Shown here one piece after another: positions 33,669-44,570 of a stretch of 64,000 nucleotides of DNA. The stretch comes from Pleodorina starrii (taxonomy: Eukaryota; Chlorophyta; Chlorophyceae; Chlamydomonadales; Volvocaceae), in NCBI GenBank assembly GCA_030267565.1, contig BRXU01000017.1, positions 776,501 to 840,500 of the forward strand, in the 5' to 3' direction. Position 1 is the first letter of the stretch; each line of letters begins with the position of its first letter. The notes beneath the pieces were generated by a model. It searched no databases and was not told where the DNA came from. It worked only from the letters and a program-made list of their open reading frames with translations. The position numbers and the translations under genes were made by a program.

Positions 33669-36600
33669 ATGTCGCGGAAGGCGGTGTCCGGTCGCTATGA
33701 CGGCGCCACAACGGCGGCCGTGCATACGCGGAAGTATATGGCGGCAGACGTAATGGGGAACCGGCGCATGGCACCCGTGAGTACCTTGCGCTTGCTCTCA
33801 CTTTTTCGTCGCATCGAGGATGCCTGCAAGCTCCCTTTGGTTTCAACCTTGCCGGCCCCCAGCTGTCAAGCTCCAGCATCCAAAGACACCAGCCATGGCA
33901 GTCCTCTCGACTAGCGGAGCTGCTTCTTCCCTTGGCTGCCCTCGGTCACTACCAATCGCCATGGACAGCGACGCGCGGACACAGTTGCGCAAACGCGCGC
34001 GCCTTTCTCCTGGGTCGCTCTCCTACCCCTGGGGGAGAGTTACCGGTACCAAGTGGCTGCTCCGAGACCCTAGAGCCCCGCAGGGCGGCGGTGCGAGGAG
34101 GCATGCGTGCCGTCGACTGCAGGGACGACGTCGGTGCTGACAACGAGCGCAAAGCCGACAGCATCGGCCCAGGTCTCGACACCAGCGGCGGCATGTGGAC
34201 CCGCCCTTCCGACAGCAACAGATGGAACGTCGACGCCGGCTACAGCAGCAGCAACAACATCATCATCATCACCAGCAGCAGCAGTGGCTGTTGTGCCGCA
34301 ATGAGTGGGGTTCTGCGCCGAGAAGCCGCCACCGGGGCACCAGCCGCGGCCGCCGCCGGCGGAGGTGCCTCGTGCTGCCAACACGTTGGCCAGCTTTGCT
34401 GCAGCAGTCATTCCTCGGCGGCCGGTTTCGGAGGCGGCGATCAGGCCGACGGCAGCGGGACGCCGTCAGGTTGTCGTACCGCCGTCGCCGCCTCGGCGGC
34501 CTCCGCCGCAGTCGGCTGCGGTGCTGGCTCCTGCGCGATCGAACGCCGCGGTGCGAGTCTCAGGCCAAGCCTCCGCCGCAGCCGCCACCGCCGCGTCAGC
34601 GTCGCCGTACAGGCACTGCCGAGCGGCGGCGGCGGCGGGAAGGTCCGCCGCGTCTTCGTCTGCTCCAAGTGTGGGACACGTCACAGCCAATATCATGGTA
34701 CGACAGCAGTACGGCAGCAGTGCGGCCATTGGGCACTGGCGCGGGGACCGGTCACGCAGCGGACGATTGCAATGAATTCCTGAATTCTTAGTCTCTCCAG
34801 GCCGCTGTCACTGTCGCTGTCGCTTGTAACCGCATTGTGCCTCACCGCCCCGTCCGCCCACCGCGCCGCGCCGCCCCGCCCGCCTGCTTGGCCGTCAGGC
34901 AAGTGCAGCAAATGCGGCGGCTTCGGTACCATCGATCGAGACGGTCAGCTGGAGGAGCCGCCGACCGCCGCTGCGGGGCCGACCGGGCTGCCCGGAGCCG
35001 GCGGCCGGACGGGCGTCGGCGGCGGCGGCGCAGGTACGGCAGGCCGTGTGTGTCGACGCGCGACGTCGACGCGACTGGTATGGATGCGATTCCTTAACCC
35101 GGGGTGGGCTGGTTGGCGGCCTGGTTGGCGGCCTCCCCCCACATTTTCGCTGTTGGGCTGCTGCTTGCTGTTTGGCGCCACCGCTGATGCTGATGCTGAA
35201 ACAAAGCTGTTATGATGCTGGCATGCTGCTGTTGTGCGTTGTGTTGCTGCTGTTGTGTAACACAACTTGTGCTGCTGCTTGCTTCACATGCCCTTCCCAG
35301 GGGTCCAAGCGTTGGAACGGGTCCAGCAGGACGCAGCCGTCGCCGCCGCCGCCGCGGCACGCGAGCGCGCGGGACCGTCGTACAGCGACAGCGACGGCAT
35401 CGGCGGCGGCGGCGGCGGCGAGGTGTACGACGGCCGGGTGGTGGGCTGGGTCGCCGGCGGCGGCGGCGGCGACGGCGGGATGGAGGATGTGCCGCGTTCT
35501 CTGCGGGCCCTGTCTCTGATGGGCGAGTCGGGACTGGGCGGCGGAGGGCGCATCCCGCTCAGCGGCCGCACGGGTGCGGAGGTGCAACGGTGAGGGCGGA
35601 GCCCGGAGAGAGAGAGAGAGGGAGTGTGTGTGTGTGTGTGTAAGGAGAACGGACCGCAAGGAGACAGCAGCCGAGTGGGCGGAAGGTGGGGGTTAAGGAC
35701 TCTTGTTGGGGTTCTCGCACCGTTGCACGCACGCACGAACGCAGGCTCGTTTCACACACACACACACACACCACCCAACCCCTCTCACACACACGCACAC
35801 CCCGCTCACCGTGTTTTTTGGGCGGGGCCCCAGCGCGAAGCGCCCAGGGGGGCCCCGCCCTGTAGGATTGCCCATGTCCGTGGGTTCTGGGTTCTGGGTA
35901 ATTGGACAAGTGCAGACTTTCGGCCAACGGAAAGGCTGCATAAGTAAAAGATTACATTCTTTATTGCACGGTAAATTTATTATTGGAACCCAACATCGCA
36001 TGAGTACAAACCAGTTTGGCAGTCTCCATGGACCGAGGCCGAGGTCAAACCATCACCTCTCGGCCTATAATTAATTCCAGAAGAGTCATCGTTCCTTAAG
36101 GTGGAATTCTGACATGACGGCGTGAAATGAATCTTCGTTTCGGAAACAAACTATGTTTGCATTGCAAACATTCTTCCCGCGACCACACCACAGCAGCTCT
36201 GCTAGCCGGTCCGATCGTCTTGACGCATATTGCTATTACAAAGGTTGCAAGATGCAAACCATGAGGGGCAAAATGCTGGTTGTTGGACGCCAAGCCGCCG
36301 ATGCACGCACGATGCGGCGCTCTTCTGCGGGCCGCCCGACAAGTCCAGTCGGCAACCTAGGGGACTTCTACAGTCCTGTCCTAATGTTAAAGTTGTCAAG
36401 CCTGCTCTACGATACGGCGGATACCTCGGTAGCGAAGCCTGCTGTGCACTCTCGTCGGCAACTGCACGTCGTCGCGACCCTCGCAAACAGTTCCGCTGTC
36501 CTTCTATTGGCAAGTCAGCCTGCGTGATATGTGAATGATACAATCCACGTCTACTGTCATGTTACTTAAGCCAATGCGCTCGCGGGAAGAGTTGCACAGT

Positions 36601-39600
36601 GCCGAGACGGAGCGCGATGCTGAACATGGGGTGGATTGCTCAAGCCGCAGGCATTTCGGATATAAAGCTCTGGCTGTCTATCAGCAGGACTGTCAGGACA
36701 CTCTCACACTTGACGCCCTCGCCGCTCGCTTTGGAAATGATGCCGTATCGATCGATGCGCTCATGCACCCGGCGGGATGACGTCATTCGCGCGGCGCCGG
36801 CAGGCCTTGCTGACGACTCCGCAAGCAGGCATTTCGGGGATAAAGCTCTGGCTATATATCAGCAGGACTGTCCACACTTTCGCCCTAGCACTCAACTTAA
36901 CCCGTACGGATTGAACGGGGCCCCGCCCTTTTTCCGGCTTCAAGGAAGCCGACACCAACCCCTTGTTCACCAACATGGCCACCTCCGCTCCCCCAGACCT
37001 CAACCCTCCTGCCCCCTCACCTTAGCTTGGCCGACCTCGTCACCCCGGCTGCTGCTGCGCGCGGCAGGGTGCTAGGCGGCGGCGTGGTTCCCGGGGCACT
37101 GGTGCTGATCGGTGGTGACCCAGGGGTCGGCAAGAGCACATTGACACTCCAGGTGAGGTACGCTACAGGGGGCCCAGGCCGGACCCCCGTTCGCTTGCGT
37201 GCTTTCGAAAGCGCGCCCATGTACTGCTGTACTGCTGTACCGCTGCACCAGCCTGCCGTACCAGCTCGCGAGAGGCCGTGTGCAACCTCCCTTACGAAAA
37301 AACAAACGCCGGCCGCGTTCCTGGGGGGCACGTGAGTTTTGCGCGGGTCCCTCTGTACGGCACCGTACGGCGGCGCGCAGGTCGCCGCGATGATGGCGCA
37401 CCCCGAGATCGACTTCGACGCGCTCGAGGAGCAACGGCCGCACGACGAGTACGACGGAGAGGACGAGTACGGCGTTCAGTACGGCAGCGGCGGTTGCGAC
37501 GACGGTGGCGAGTCGGGCGGTGGCGGTAGTGGCAATGCCAGGGATGGCCTTGCGGCATGCGGCGATAGCACGCGCGGCCAAGGGGATGCTGCCTTGGGTG
37601 GTGGGACCGACCCGCGGGTCATCGAGCGAGGGGCTGTAGCCCAAGGGCAGCGAGAGGCCGGCGATCTGACATTTTACGACAATGACAACGGTCACAACGG
37701 TCACGCAGATGTGGGGGATGCGGACGCAGCCGGCGGCGCGTACGACGCTGGTGGCCCTGCCGCCGCCGCCGCCGGCGGCGGTGGTGGTGGTGGTGCCGAC
37801 GGCGATGTCGATGCCACGGAGGAGCTGGCGGCGGCGGCGGCGCCGCCTCGTACTGTTTTGTACGTCACTGCAGAAGAGACGGGGGAGCAGGTCGGTGCGC
37901 TTGACGGTTGCTGGGGGGTGGTGGATATGGGATTGATGTGGGACTGGTGTACCCCGGTGATGTGATGCCGGGGTGAGACGGAGGCATACAGCGTTTTTCT
38001 GTCCCTCGTATCTCACGTATCTCTCTGGACCCTGTCACGGCCGACTCGCGCGCCGCACTGAGAACCGACGGGGCTGATCGGCCAATGGGATGACCCCCTG
38101 TGTTAACCGCCGCCCGCCCGCTGCCAACCCCTACCTAACTGCTCCCAACCGAAACCGTCAACCGATTCAAGGTGGTTGCCCGCAGTCGGCGCATGGGCCT
38201 GGACGGTTGTGACCGCGTCATGGTCCTCTGCCGCAGCGAAATGAGCTCCATATCACGTGAGGCGGGACGGAGAGTTTTAGGGCTTGGGGTTTTAGGGTTT
38301 TACATACTCTGTTTTGGTTTTGGTGCATACATGTGTTTTTGTCCTATCTTGCGGGTTTACGGAGGGTTCCGTCGCAGGGACCCTACAGTACTGCCCTTCA
38401 GTATTGCATGGCTTGTACTGCATGGCTTGTACTGCATGGCTTGTACTGCAGGCATCGTACTGCAGGGCTCATAAAGCAGGTTTTGTCCTGCCGCCGGACG
38501 CGGCGCTAAGGGTTGGTCAGCCTCCTGACCTCCCTCCTTCCACGCCCGAAAAAGTGAAACATGGCAGTGCCGTATCCGCCGTACAGGTGCCGTACTACAG
38601 CTCCGTCCCGACGCCGTGGTCATGGACTCCATCAACACCGTGTATCTCCGCAATCTGCCGCAGGCGCCCGGGACCGTTACCCAGGTCGGTCGGTCGGTTG
38701 GTCGTTGGCCGTTTTGTTCTTCTTCTTCTTTTCGCACCGTGTACAGTTTTTGCGCAGGGGTTGCCGAGATCCTGCTTTTTCCGTACTGCCCGTACTGTAC
38801 TGCAGATCCGCGAGTGTGGGCAGCTACTGCTGCGGTTGGCCAAGGATCACCGGCTGGCCGTATTCATCATCGGACACGTGACCAAGGGCGGAGAGATGGC
38901 GGGACCAAACATGCTGGCACACATGGCAAGTACGGCAGCGGAATACGGCAGAATACCCTAAAACACCCATTTCCCGCGCATCCACATCACTCCATTGAAG
39001 AAGAAGACCCTCAAAGGGAACCCTGCTGCGCTGTAGCTCAACCCCTCCGTTCGTCCGTCCGTCCGCTGAAACCCTAAAACCTGAAACCCTAAAACCTTAA
39101 ATCTGCCGCCCTGGCCGTCGTCACCGCGCTGTCGCCGGCACAGCCCTCGCTGCAGCCACCACCACCACCACCACCACCACCCGACTCCACCCCGCTCCGG
39201 AACCCCACCCGATCCCGTCACTCGCAGGTGGACACAGTTTTGTATCTGGAGGGCGACGTGGCTCAGAGTGTGCGGCTGCTGCGGGTGGTTAAGAACCGGC
39301 ACGGGTCGGACTCCGAGTGCGGCGTGTTCAGCATGGATGGCACAGGTACGGCACAGGTACGGCACAGGTACGGGAGGTTGGGGTGCTGCCTGCTGCGGCG
39401 CCCAACCAACCCCACCGACCGACCTGACCGACTGACTTTGACTCACACACGCGGTTTGTGGCCCCTCCTCTCCCCCGGGGGGTGACCCCTCTCTCCCTTC
39501 CCCCCTTCCCCCTTCCCCCCACTGGCCCGCTTCTGGACTAACTCGACTGGACTAACTCGACCCACCGACCCACTGATCGGGCCGCAGGTCTCCACGCGGT

Positions 39601-42600
39601 GGTCAACCACAGCGCCATGTTCCTGGAGAACAGACTGGCGGAGCTCCAGGGAGGAGGGGGAGGAGGAGGAGGGGGAGGGGGAGGGGAGGACGATGAGGAC
39701 GGCGGGGCGAGCAGCGTCGTGGGAGTGACGTTGCAGGTGCGTTGCGTGGGCCAAGGAGGGAGGGAGGGGGAGGAGGGAGGGGGAGGGGAAGGTGGTGGCA
39801 AATACGGACTACGGACCGGGGGCAGGGTATGTGTGGAGTTGTGGGTGGTGGTGTGCTGGGGCGAAACGCCCCCACCAGGAAGTGAGCTCCCCAGGGGTCG
39901 TCGTGGCTGGCTGGCTGGCTGGCTGGTTTGCCGGTACGAGGGACCTGCGCACATGTCCCGGCAGCGCTTAAACGTTTACTTCCCGGTTCCCGCCCTCCTG
40001 CCGCCCACCTTCACTCGCCAGAATGACCCGGAAGGAACCGCAAGGCCACATCCTCCCTCGACCGCAGCGCCCGCATGGCCACACCCTCCCTCGGCCGCAG
40101 CGCCCGCCAGCCTTTCTCCTCTTCATGACAATCGCATGCTTGATCCGATATGGCCTGCTGAGTCTCCGCCATGCATACATCGGTGCCATTCGCTATTTGT
40201 AACCCGCTCTTTCAACCCGCATGCACGCCGGATTGTGCTCTCCCTCGAATTCCGGATCCTGGATTGTGATGCCGCGACCGAATCCTGGATCCGGATCTGG
40301 ATCCCCAGGGCAGTCGAGCCATCCTGGTGGAGGTCCAGGTGGGTGGGTTGGGGGGAAGAGGTGAGGAAGAGCATGGTGGGTTTGGTGGGTTTGGTGGGCT
40401 GGGTGGGCTTGTGGGGATGGAGGGCCCAGAGACGTTCTGAGGCAGCGGCCAGACGGTGAGGTGAGGCAACCAGGTGTCCGGCAAACGGTGGCAGCTGGTA
40501 CAGGACCGGGGAGAGCAGCCGCCCTGTGTCGCTGTGTGGTTCTCTCCACGTGTCCAGGCAGGGCACCACACCGCTCCGCATATCCATACACCACCCACCC
40601 ACCATCCAGCATCCTTCAGTCACACACACACACCCCGATGCAGAGTCGAAACCCCCCACACAGTACCGGTAGTAACATCACGATACCGGTACCATCCATG
40701 TTCCCGCCCGCCTGACGTCCACTCTAGGGTTTTGACGTCGCGATGCCGCCTCCCCCCTCCCCCTTCCCCTCCCCCTTGAAGGCGCTGGTGAGTCCGCTGG
40801 GCGACCGCGCCGCAGCCGCCTCCTCGTCAGCGCTGTCGTACCGCTCGGCCACTGGCGTCGAGAAGCTGCGTCTTGCCAACCTTTGCGCCATCCTGGACAA
40901 ACACGTACCCACCCTGGAGCTGTCGGCCTGCTCCGTCATCGTCAACGTGGTGGGCGGCACGCAGGTGCGTCACGTGCGTGGGTGTCGTACATACGGCTGT
41001 ACGGCAATCGTGTCTCGGTGGTGGTGGGTGGTTGTGGGCAGGGGGTTGTGGTTGCGAGGACGGCGGGCAATGTCGTGCGAAAAGAAGCGGGGCAGCGCGA
41101 TGGTGTCCTTACTCCTGAGTGCCCAGTCGTGGTTTGGTTTGTGCGCAAAGTTGGGTCGTTGTGGTGGTTACCGTTACTGTTGTCGTGTGTGGCCTCCTTG
41201 CTCCCCTCCTCCAGGTGCGCGATGTGGCGACTGATCTGGCCCTGGCGGTGGCCATCGCGGCCTCCTACTACAACGCGCTCGTGCCCCGGGACCTCGCGGT
41301 GTGCGGAGAGGTGGGCTCAGGGGGGGGCGGGGCGGGGCGGGGGAGGTGGGGCTAGGGAGTTGCAGGTGTGGTGTGGGTTTATGCGGTAGACGGGCGGTGG
41401 TGTGGGTTTATGCGGTAGACGGGCGGTAGACGGGCGGGAGAGGGGCAGGCAGACGGTTGGTGGGAAGCCGGGGATCTAGCCTCGTCAGTGGGCGGGTTGG
41501 TCAGGGTCGGGTGCCAGCCATGTTTGCCCACCCGCCCGGCTCTGTTGTGCTGCCGCCCGTTTCCCTCCTCCACCTCCCACCTCCCACAGCCCCGCTTCCA
41601 CTCCAGGGGAGCCTCCAGCAGGGCGTGCCTCCCCTCCGTCTCTCCGGTTCTGTCCCGGTTCCGGCTCTCCGGCTCTCTTGATGCTGCCTTGCACTGTGTC
41701 AATGTACTCCCGACCCTCTCCGCTGCCCCTCCTCCCCCTCCCGCAACCCGCGCTCCCCCCTCCTCCGCTCCTCCCTCCTCCCCAGGTGGACTTGGCTGGG
41801 CGGGTGCGGAGGTCGTTCCAGCGGCTGGATGTGCGACTGAGGGAGGCGGCCAAGCTGGGCTTCAGGCGAGTGGTCATTCCGCAGGTGGGTGGCTGGGTGG
41901 GGGGTGGGGTGGCTGGGGGGCTGGCTGGGTGGGCAATTGCGCAGAGGGACGGGCGGGAGGAGGTGGAGGGCTGAGGAGGGAGAGAAGGCTAAGGGCGGGG
42001 GTGGAGGCGGGGAGGGCGGGAAGGGGAGGGGAGGTCATCGCTCCGTGTGAAGAGAGGGCAATGCAAGACCGAGGACTTAGGGGCTTAGGGTTAAAACTTC
42101 AAAGACCGAGGAATCCATACGGGGTGCTGCAACGTGATCTGCGCGCTGTCGCCACTGTCTGGTCGCGGAGAGCCCAGCCGCTGTGATACTGCCCCCCTTC
42201 CCTTTCCTTTCTCCTGTCCTCTCCTGCTGGCGTCAATGCAGACCAAGGGCTGGGAGCGCTTAGCCAGGGACCCGCAGCTCCGGGCGGCGGGGGTGGAGGT
42301 GGTGGCGGTGCGGAGTGTGGCGGAGGCGCTGCGGGTGGCGCTGGGCCCGGGGGTGGTGGACCACCGGCCGGCACACGTAAGGGAGGAAGGGAGGGAGCTG
42401 CGGGGAGCCGGGGACAGGAGACGGGGTTTGTGGCAGACGGGGGCTGGGAAGTGGGGAGGGGCTGCAAAAGCAGCTTTTGCTAAACGCGAAAAACGCTTTC
42501 TTCGTTCGCCGCAACGTCTTATACATCCATGAAGCTGCGAAATCCGCAGTCTATTCATTGTGTACTCTTGTCGTAATCGTTTACCGTACCGTACGGCTCC

Positions 42601-43034
42601 ACCACCGCATGCAGGTCAAGCCGCCGCCGCGTGGCAAACCGCCCCCCGGCACGGGTCCCCCGGGCTCCCGCTTCTCCCGGCAGCGCCGTACGGCAGGGGT
42701 CATGGAGACCCGCCTCGTCCCACCCGGCATCGAGACTGACGGAGCCTGGCCTCGCGCGGCGGCGCTCGGCGGCGTGGCGGCAGCGTACGCCGCCGCGGCG
42801 GCGGCGCCGCCGCCGAGGGGCTGGACGGCGCCGGCCGGTGCTGCCGTCGAGCTCGGCGACGGACACGAGTTTGATGACAACAACGACGACGACGAGAGCA
42901 TGTTGTACGGCAGTGGAGCGGGGGATACGCTAGCGGAGATGGACTGGGAGGGGAGTGAGGAGGGACTTGGCGGCCGTGACGGCGGCGGCGGCGGCGGTGG
43001 TGGAAGGCAGCGGTACCGCAGCGATGCTTACTAA
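33669..43034 (+). CDS. RADA: RadA/Sms DNA repair ATPase
   Basis: Seventeen exons: 33669-33776, 33863-34697, 34899-35033, 35301-35589, 37026-37152, 37381-37890, 38172-38256, 38587-38684, 38806-38925, 39228-39345, 39588-39736, 40309-40338, 40782-40964, 41215-41310, 41786-41884, 42242-42376, 42615-43034; 1178 residues. Family features in order: zinc finger [20 protein letters not shown] split by an intron, Walker [20 protein letters not shown], Walker [24 protein letters not shown] in place of the RadA motif KNRFG, and the Lon-like domain (EVQALVSP, VNVVGG, EAAKLGF). Bacterial RadA (about 455 residues) drives branch migration in recombination; plant forms act in organelles. Exon 6 inserts 170 disordered residues after Walker A. 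The first exon and its 86-bp intron are the least certain part; starting at 34103 instead is possible. Confidence 0.92.
35610..35642 (+). repeat. GA/GT microsatellite in RadA intron 4
   Basis: A GAGAGA run followed by GTGTGT, just after the donor at 35590. Confidence 0.85.
35752..35772 (+). repeat. (CA)n microsatellite in RadA intron 4
   Basis: About ten CA units inside the intron at 35590-37025. Confidence 0.85.
36647..36694 (+). repeat. 48-bp direct repeat, copy 1
   Basis: GCAGGCATTTCGG and the rest of the unit recur at 36825-36872 with a few mismatches; the centre-to-centre distance is 178 bp. Confidence 0.85.
36825..36872 (+). repeat. 48-bp direct repeat, copy 2
   Basis: Second copy of the 36647-36694 unit, sharing ATAAAGCTCTGGCT and ATCAGCAGGACTGTC. 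Confidence 0.85.
38273..38301 (+). repeat. Telomere-like TTTTAGGG copies in RadA intron 7
   Basis: GTTTTAGGGCTTGGGGTTTT followed by AGGGTTTTA: two clear TTTTAGGG units and a degenerate one. Confidence 0.6.
39068..39101 (-). repeat. Telomere-like CCCTAAAA copies in RadA intron 9
   Basis: GAAACCCTAAAACCTGAAAC followed by CCTAAAACCTTAAA: the same unit as at 38273 but inverted, 0.8 kb away in another intron of the gene. Confidence 0.6.
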
Positions 43035-43379
43035 CACGACGACCGGTGACGACCGGTGGAGGGGCGGCACGTGACGGTGGCAGCGGCGCACCAGCGGCTC
43101 CACCTCCGCGACGCGGCGGCGAGGCGGCGGCGCCGCCAGCACCGCCGAGCACAGCGCCGTCAGCAGTCCTGCGGGCGGGCGGGCTCCGTCCCCCGGCGGC
43201 CGCGGCGGCAGGAAGCCGGCGCCCAGGGTCATGGTGCCCACTACGGCGTTGAAACCGAACCTCTCCAGGACACCTAGAGTGCTGTTTACCGCGTCAGCGA
43301 CGAACAAAAGTAACGAAGTGCCCCAGGGCGCGGCGTCGTAGCGGTACTGGGGGTCGTCTACTACCGCGGTGGGGGCCAT
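42930..43379 (-). CDS. Possible small protein antisense to the RadA 3' end
   Basis: The ATG at 43379 opens 149 codons ending at 42930. The first 60 residues read as protein-like: VDDPQYRYDAAPWG, then TSLLLFVADAVNSTLGVLER and FGFNAVVGTMTLGAGFLP, with one hydrophobic segment. The rest is low-complexity and overlaps the last RadA exon antisense by about 105 bp, so the true gene may splice away before that. The frame is also open upstream of the ATG. No family was recognised. Confidence 0.35.
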   Translation of the reverse strand: MAPTAVVDDPQYRYDAAPWGTSLLLFVADAVNSTLGVLERFGFNAVVGTMTLGAGFLPPRPPGDGARPPAGLLTALCSAVLAAPPPRRRVAEVEPLVRRCHRHVPPLHRSSPVVVLVSIAAVPLPSTTAAAAAVTAAKSLLTPLPVHLR

Positions 43380-43652
43380 CAGGCCGGCGGAGGTTGATTT
43401 TCGCTCAGCGCCTACTTCACGTGGATAGAGTTTCTTCCGGGTAATAACTGTGGCTTGGAGGCGTTGGGGTATGTGAAAGATTGCGATAAGGTCGAACAGA
43501 TGCCAAAAGCGCGGACTTCCTAAACGCCAGCCCAAACATGGCTTCTGCACGCGCTTCGAGCCGTTGAAAAGCAAGGGATGGGCCTCTGCAACATAAGCTA
43601 TCTACTAAAATTATACAGAACAAGACAGCAGGTGGCAAACAGAGTAAAATCT

Positions 43653-43657
43653 TGTAA
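43653..43657 (+). terminator. Possible RadA polyadenylation signal TGTAA
   Basis: TGTAA is the usual green-algal signal. It lies about 620 bp after the RadA stop, a long but possible 3' UTR. Confidence 0.3.
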
Positions 43658-44330
43658 GTTATTAAACCATGCGCCGTACTTTGGGCACCCGAAAGTGATG
43701 AAAGTACGACATCAGCTCCCCGTAGCATTGTTCCCCGTTGTGTTCTCGCGTTTTCGTGTTTGTTTGGCGGTTCAGCGTTAATTATTGCGGCTTATATCAA
43801 CTCGCAGGCAGTCGGCCTCGTTGCTACCTTTGAACTCGTTCTAGTACGCGGTGTCGTCCTCACGGAAAATAAGCACACGGAAAATAGAATGACCAGGGCA
43901 TCTTCAAGGAATTCCTTCTTTCGGGCAAGCTTTGAGCGAGGCGCCAGGTTGAGTGGATGGACGGACAGAGACGGTTCCTCGATGGCCCACACCTGGACCA
44001 ACCGAACAAAGCAGCCACCATCGTCCGTCATTACTTCGTTGATCGGTACTCCGCTACGAGGGCTCCTCCCGGTTTTGGACTCCGCGTACTCCGGGCGCGA
44101 AAGCAGGTCCATTCGTTGGTTGTTTCTCTCTGGCATTTGCATGCAGGAAAGGTTTGATCGATCGCGGCCAGCAAGTCCAAAGTTTAGTTTCAACGGCGAT
44201 AGGTGCGCGCCAGGTCCCTTACCTGCTGCAGACTGCGGTCAGCACTCCAAGCGAAGGAATGCCGGGTGGAAGCTTGGCGAGACACGGCACACGAGTTAGA
44301 TGCTGGCCGGCTGGCTGGCAGCCTTGCTTG

Positions 44331-44570
44331 TGTCGGCAGGCGGGGTTACGGCTGGCGTGCGTCGGGTGTAGGTTTAGCGTGCCGACCTCTGCTGTTACGG
44401 AACGAAGAGGGCACCTGGCCTATGTCGGCAGGCGCGATCACAGCGTGGTTCACGTCGGGCATGGGTCTTGTGTTTCCGCTTCTCTTGGGTGGAAATGAGG
44501 GTGCCGTGCACGTGTCGGCAGGCGCTCCCGCCTTTGGCACGGGCCTCCTTCTGTTCGTCTTGTAGCCCCC
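44331..44570 (+). repeat. Diverged ~91-bp tandem repeat, three units
   Basis: TGTCGGCAGGCG recurs at 44331, 44423 and 44513. The following bases also align, for example CGTCGGGTGTAGGTT with CGTCGGGCATGGGTC and GAAGAGGGCAC with AATGAGGGTGC. Confidence 0.7.

Larger units (their letters stand above)
35820..36928. mobile_element. Candidate inverted-repeat element within RadA intron 4
   Basis: GGGCGGGGCCCC at 35820-35831 is matched by its exact reverse complement at 36917-36928. A T-run lies outside each end (35814-35819 and 36929-36933), a possible duplication. A second copy of the right-end motif lies near the left end, making a local hairpin. The interior has much lower GC than the rest of the RadA introns and carries its own 48-bp direct repeat. 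No transposase ORF is present. GC-only palindromes can arise by chance, so this stays a candidate. Confidence 0.45.

Noticed and set aside
43792..44193. 133-codon minus frame containing VPINEVMTDDGGCFVRLVQV
   Set aside because: It looks somewhat protein-like but begins without ATG and has no recognisable family or splice partners.
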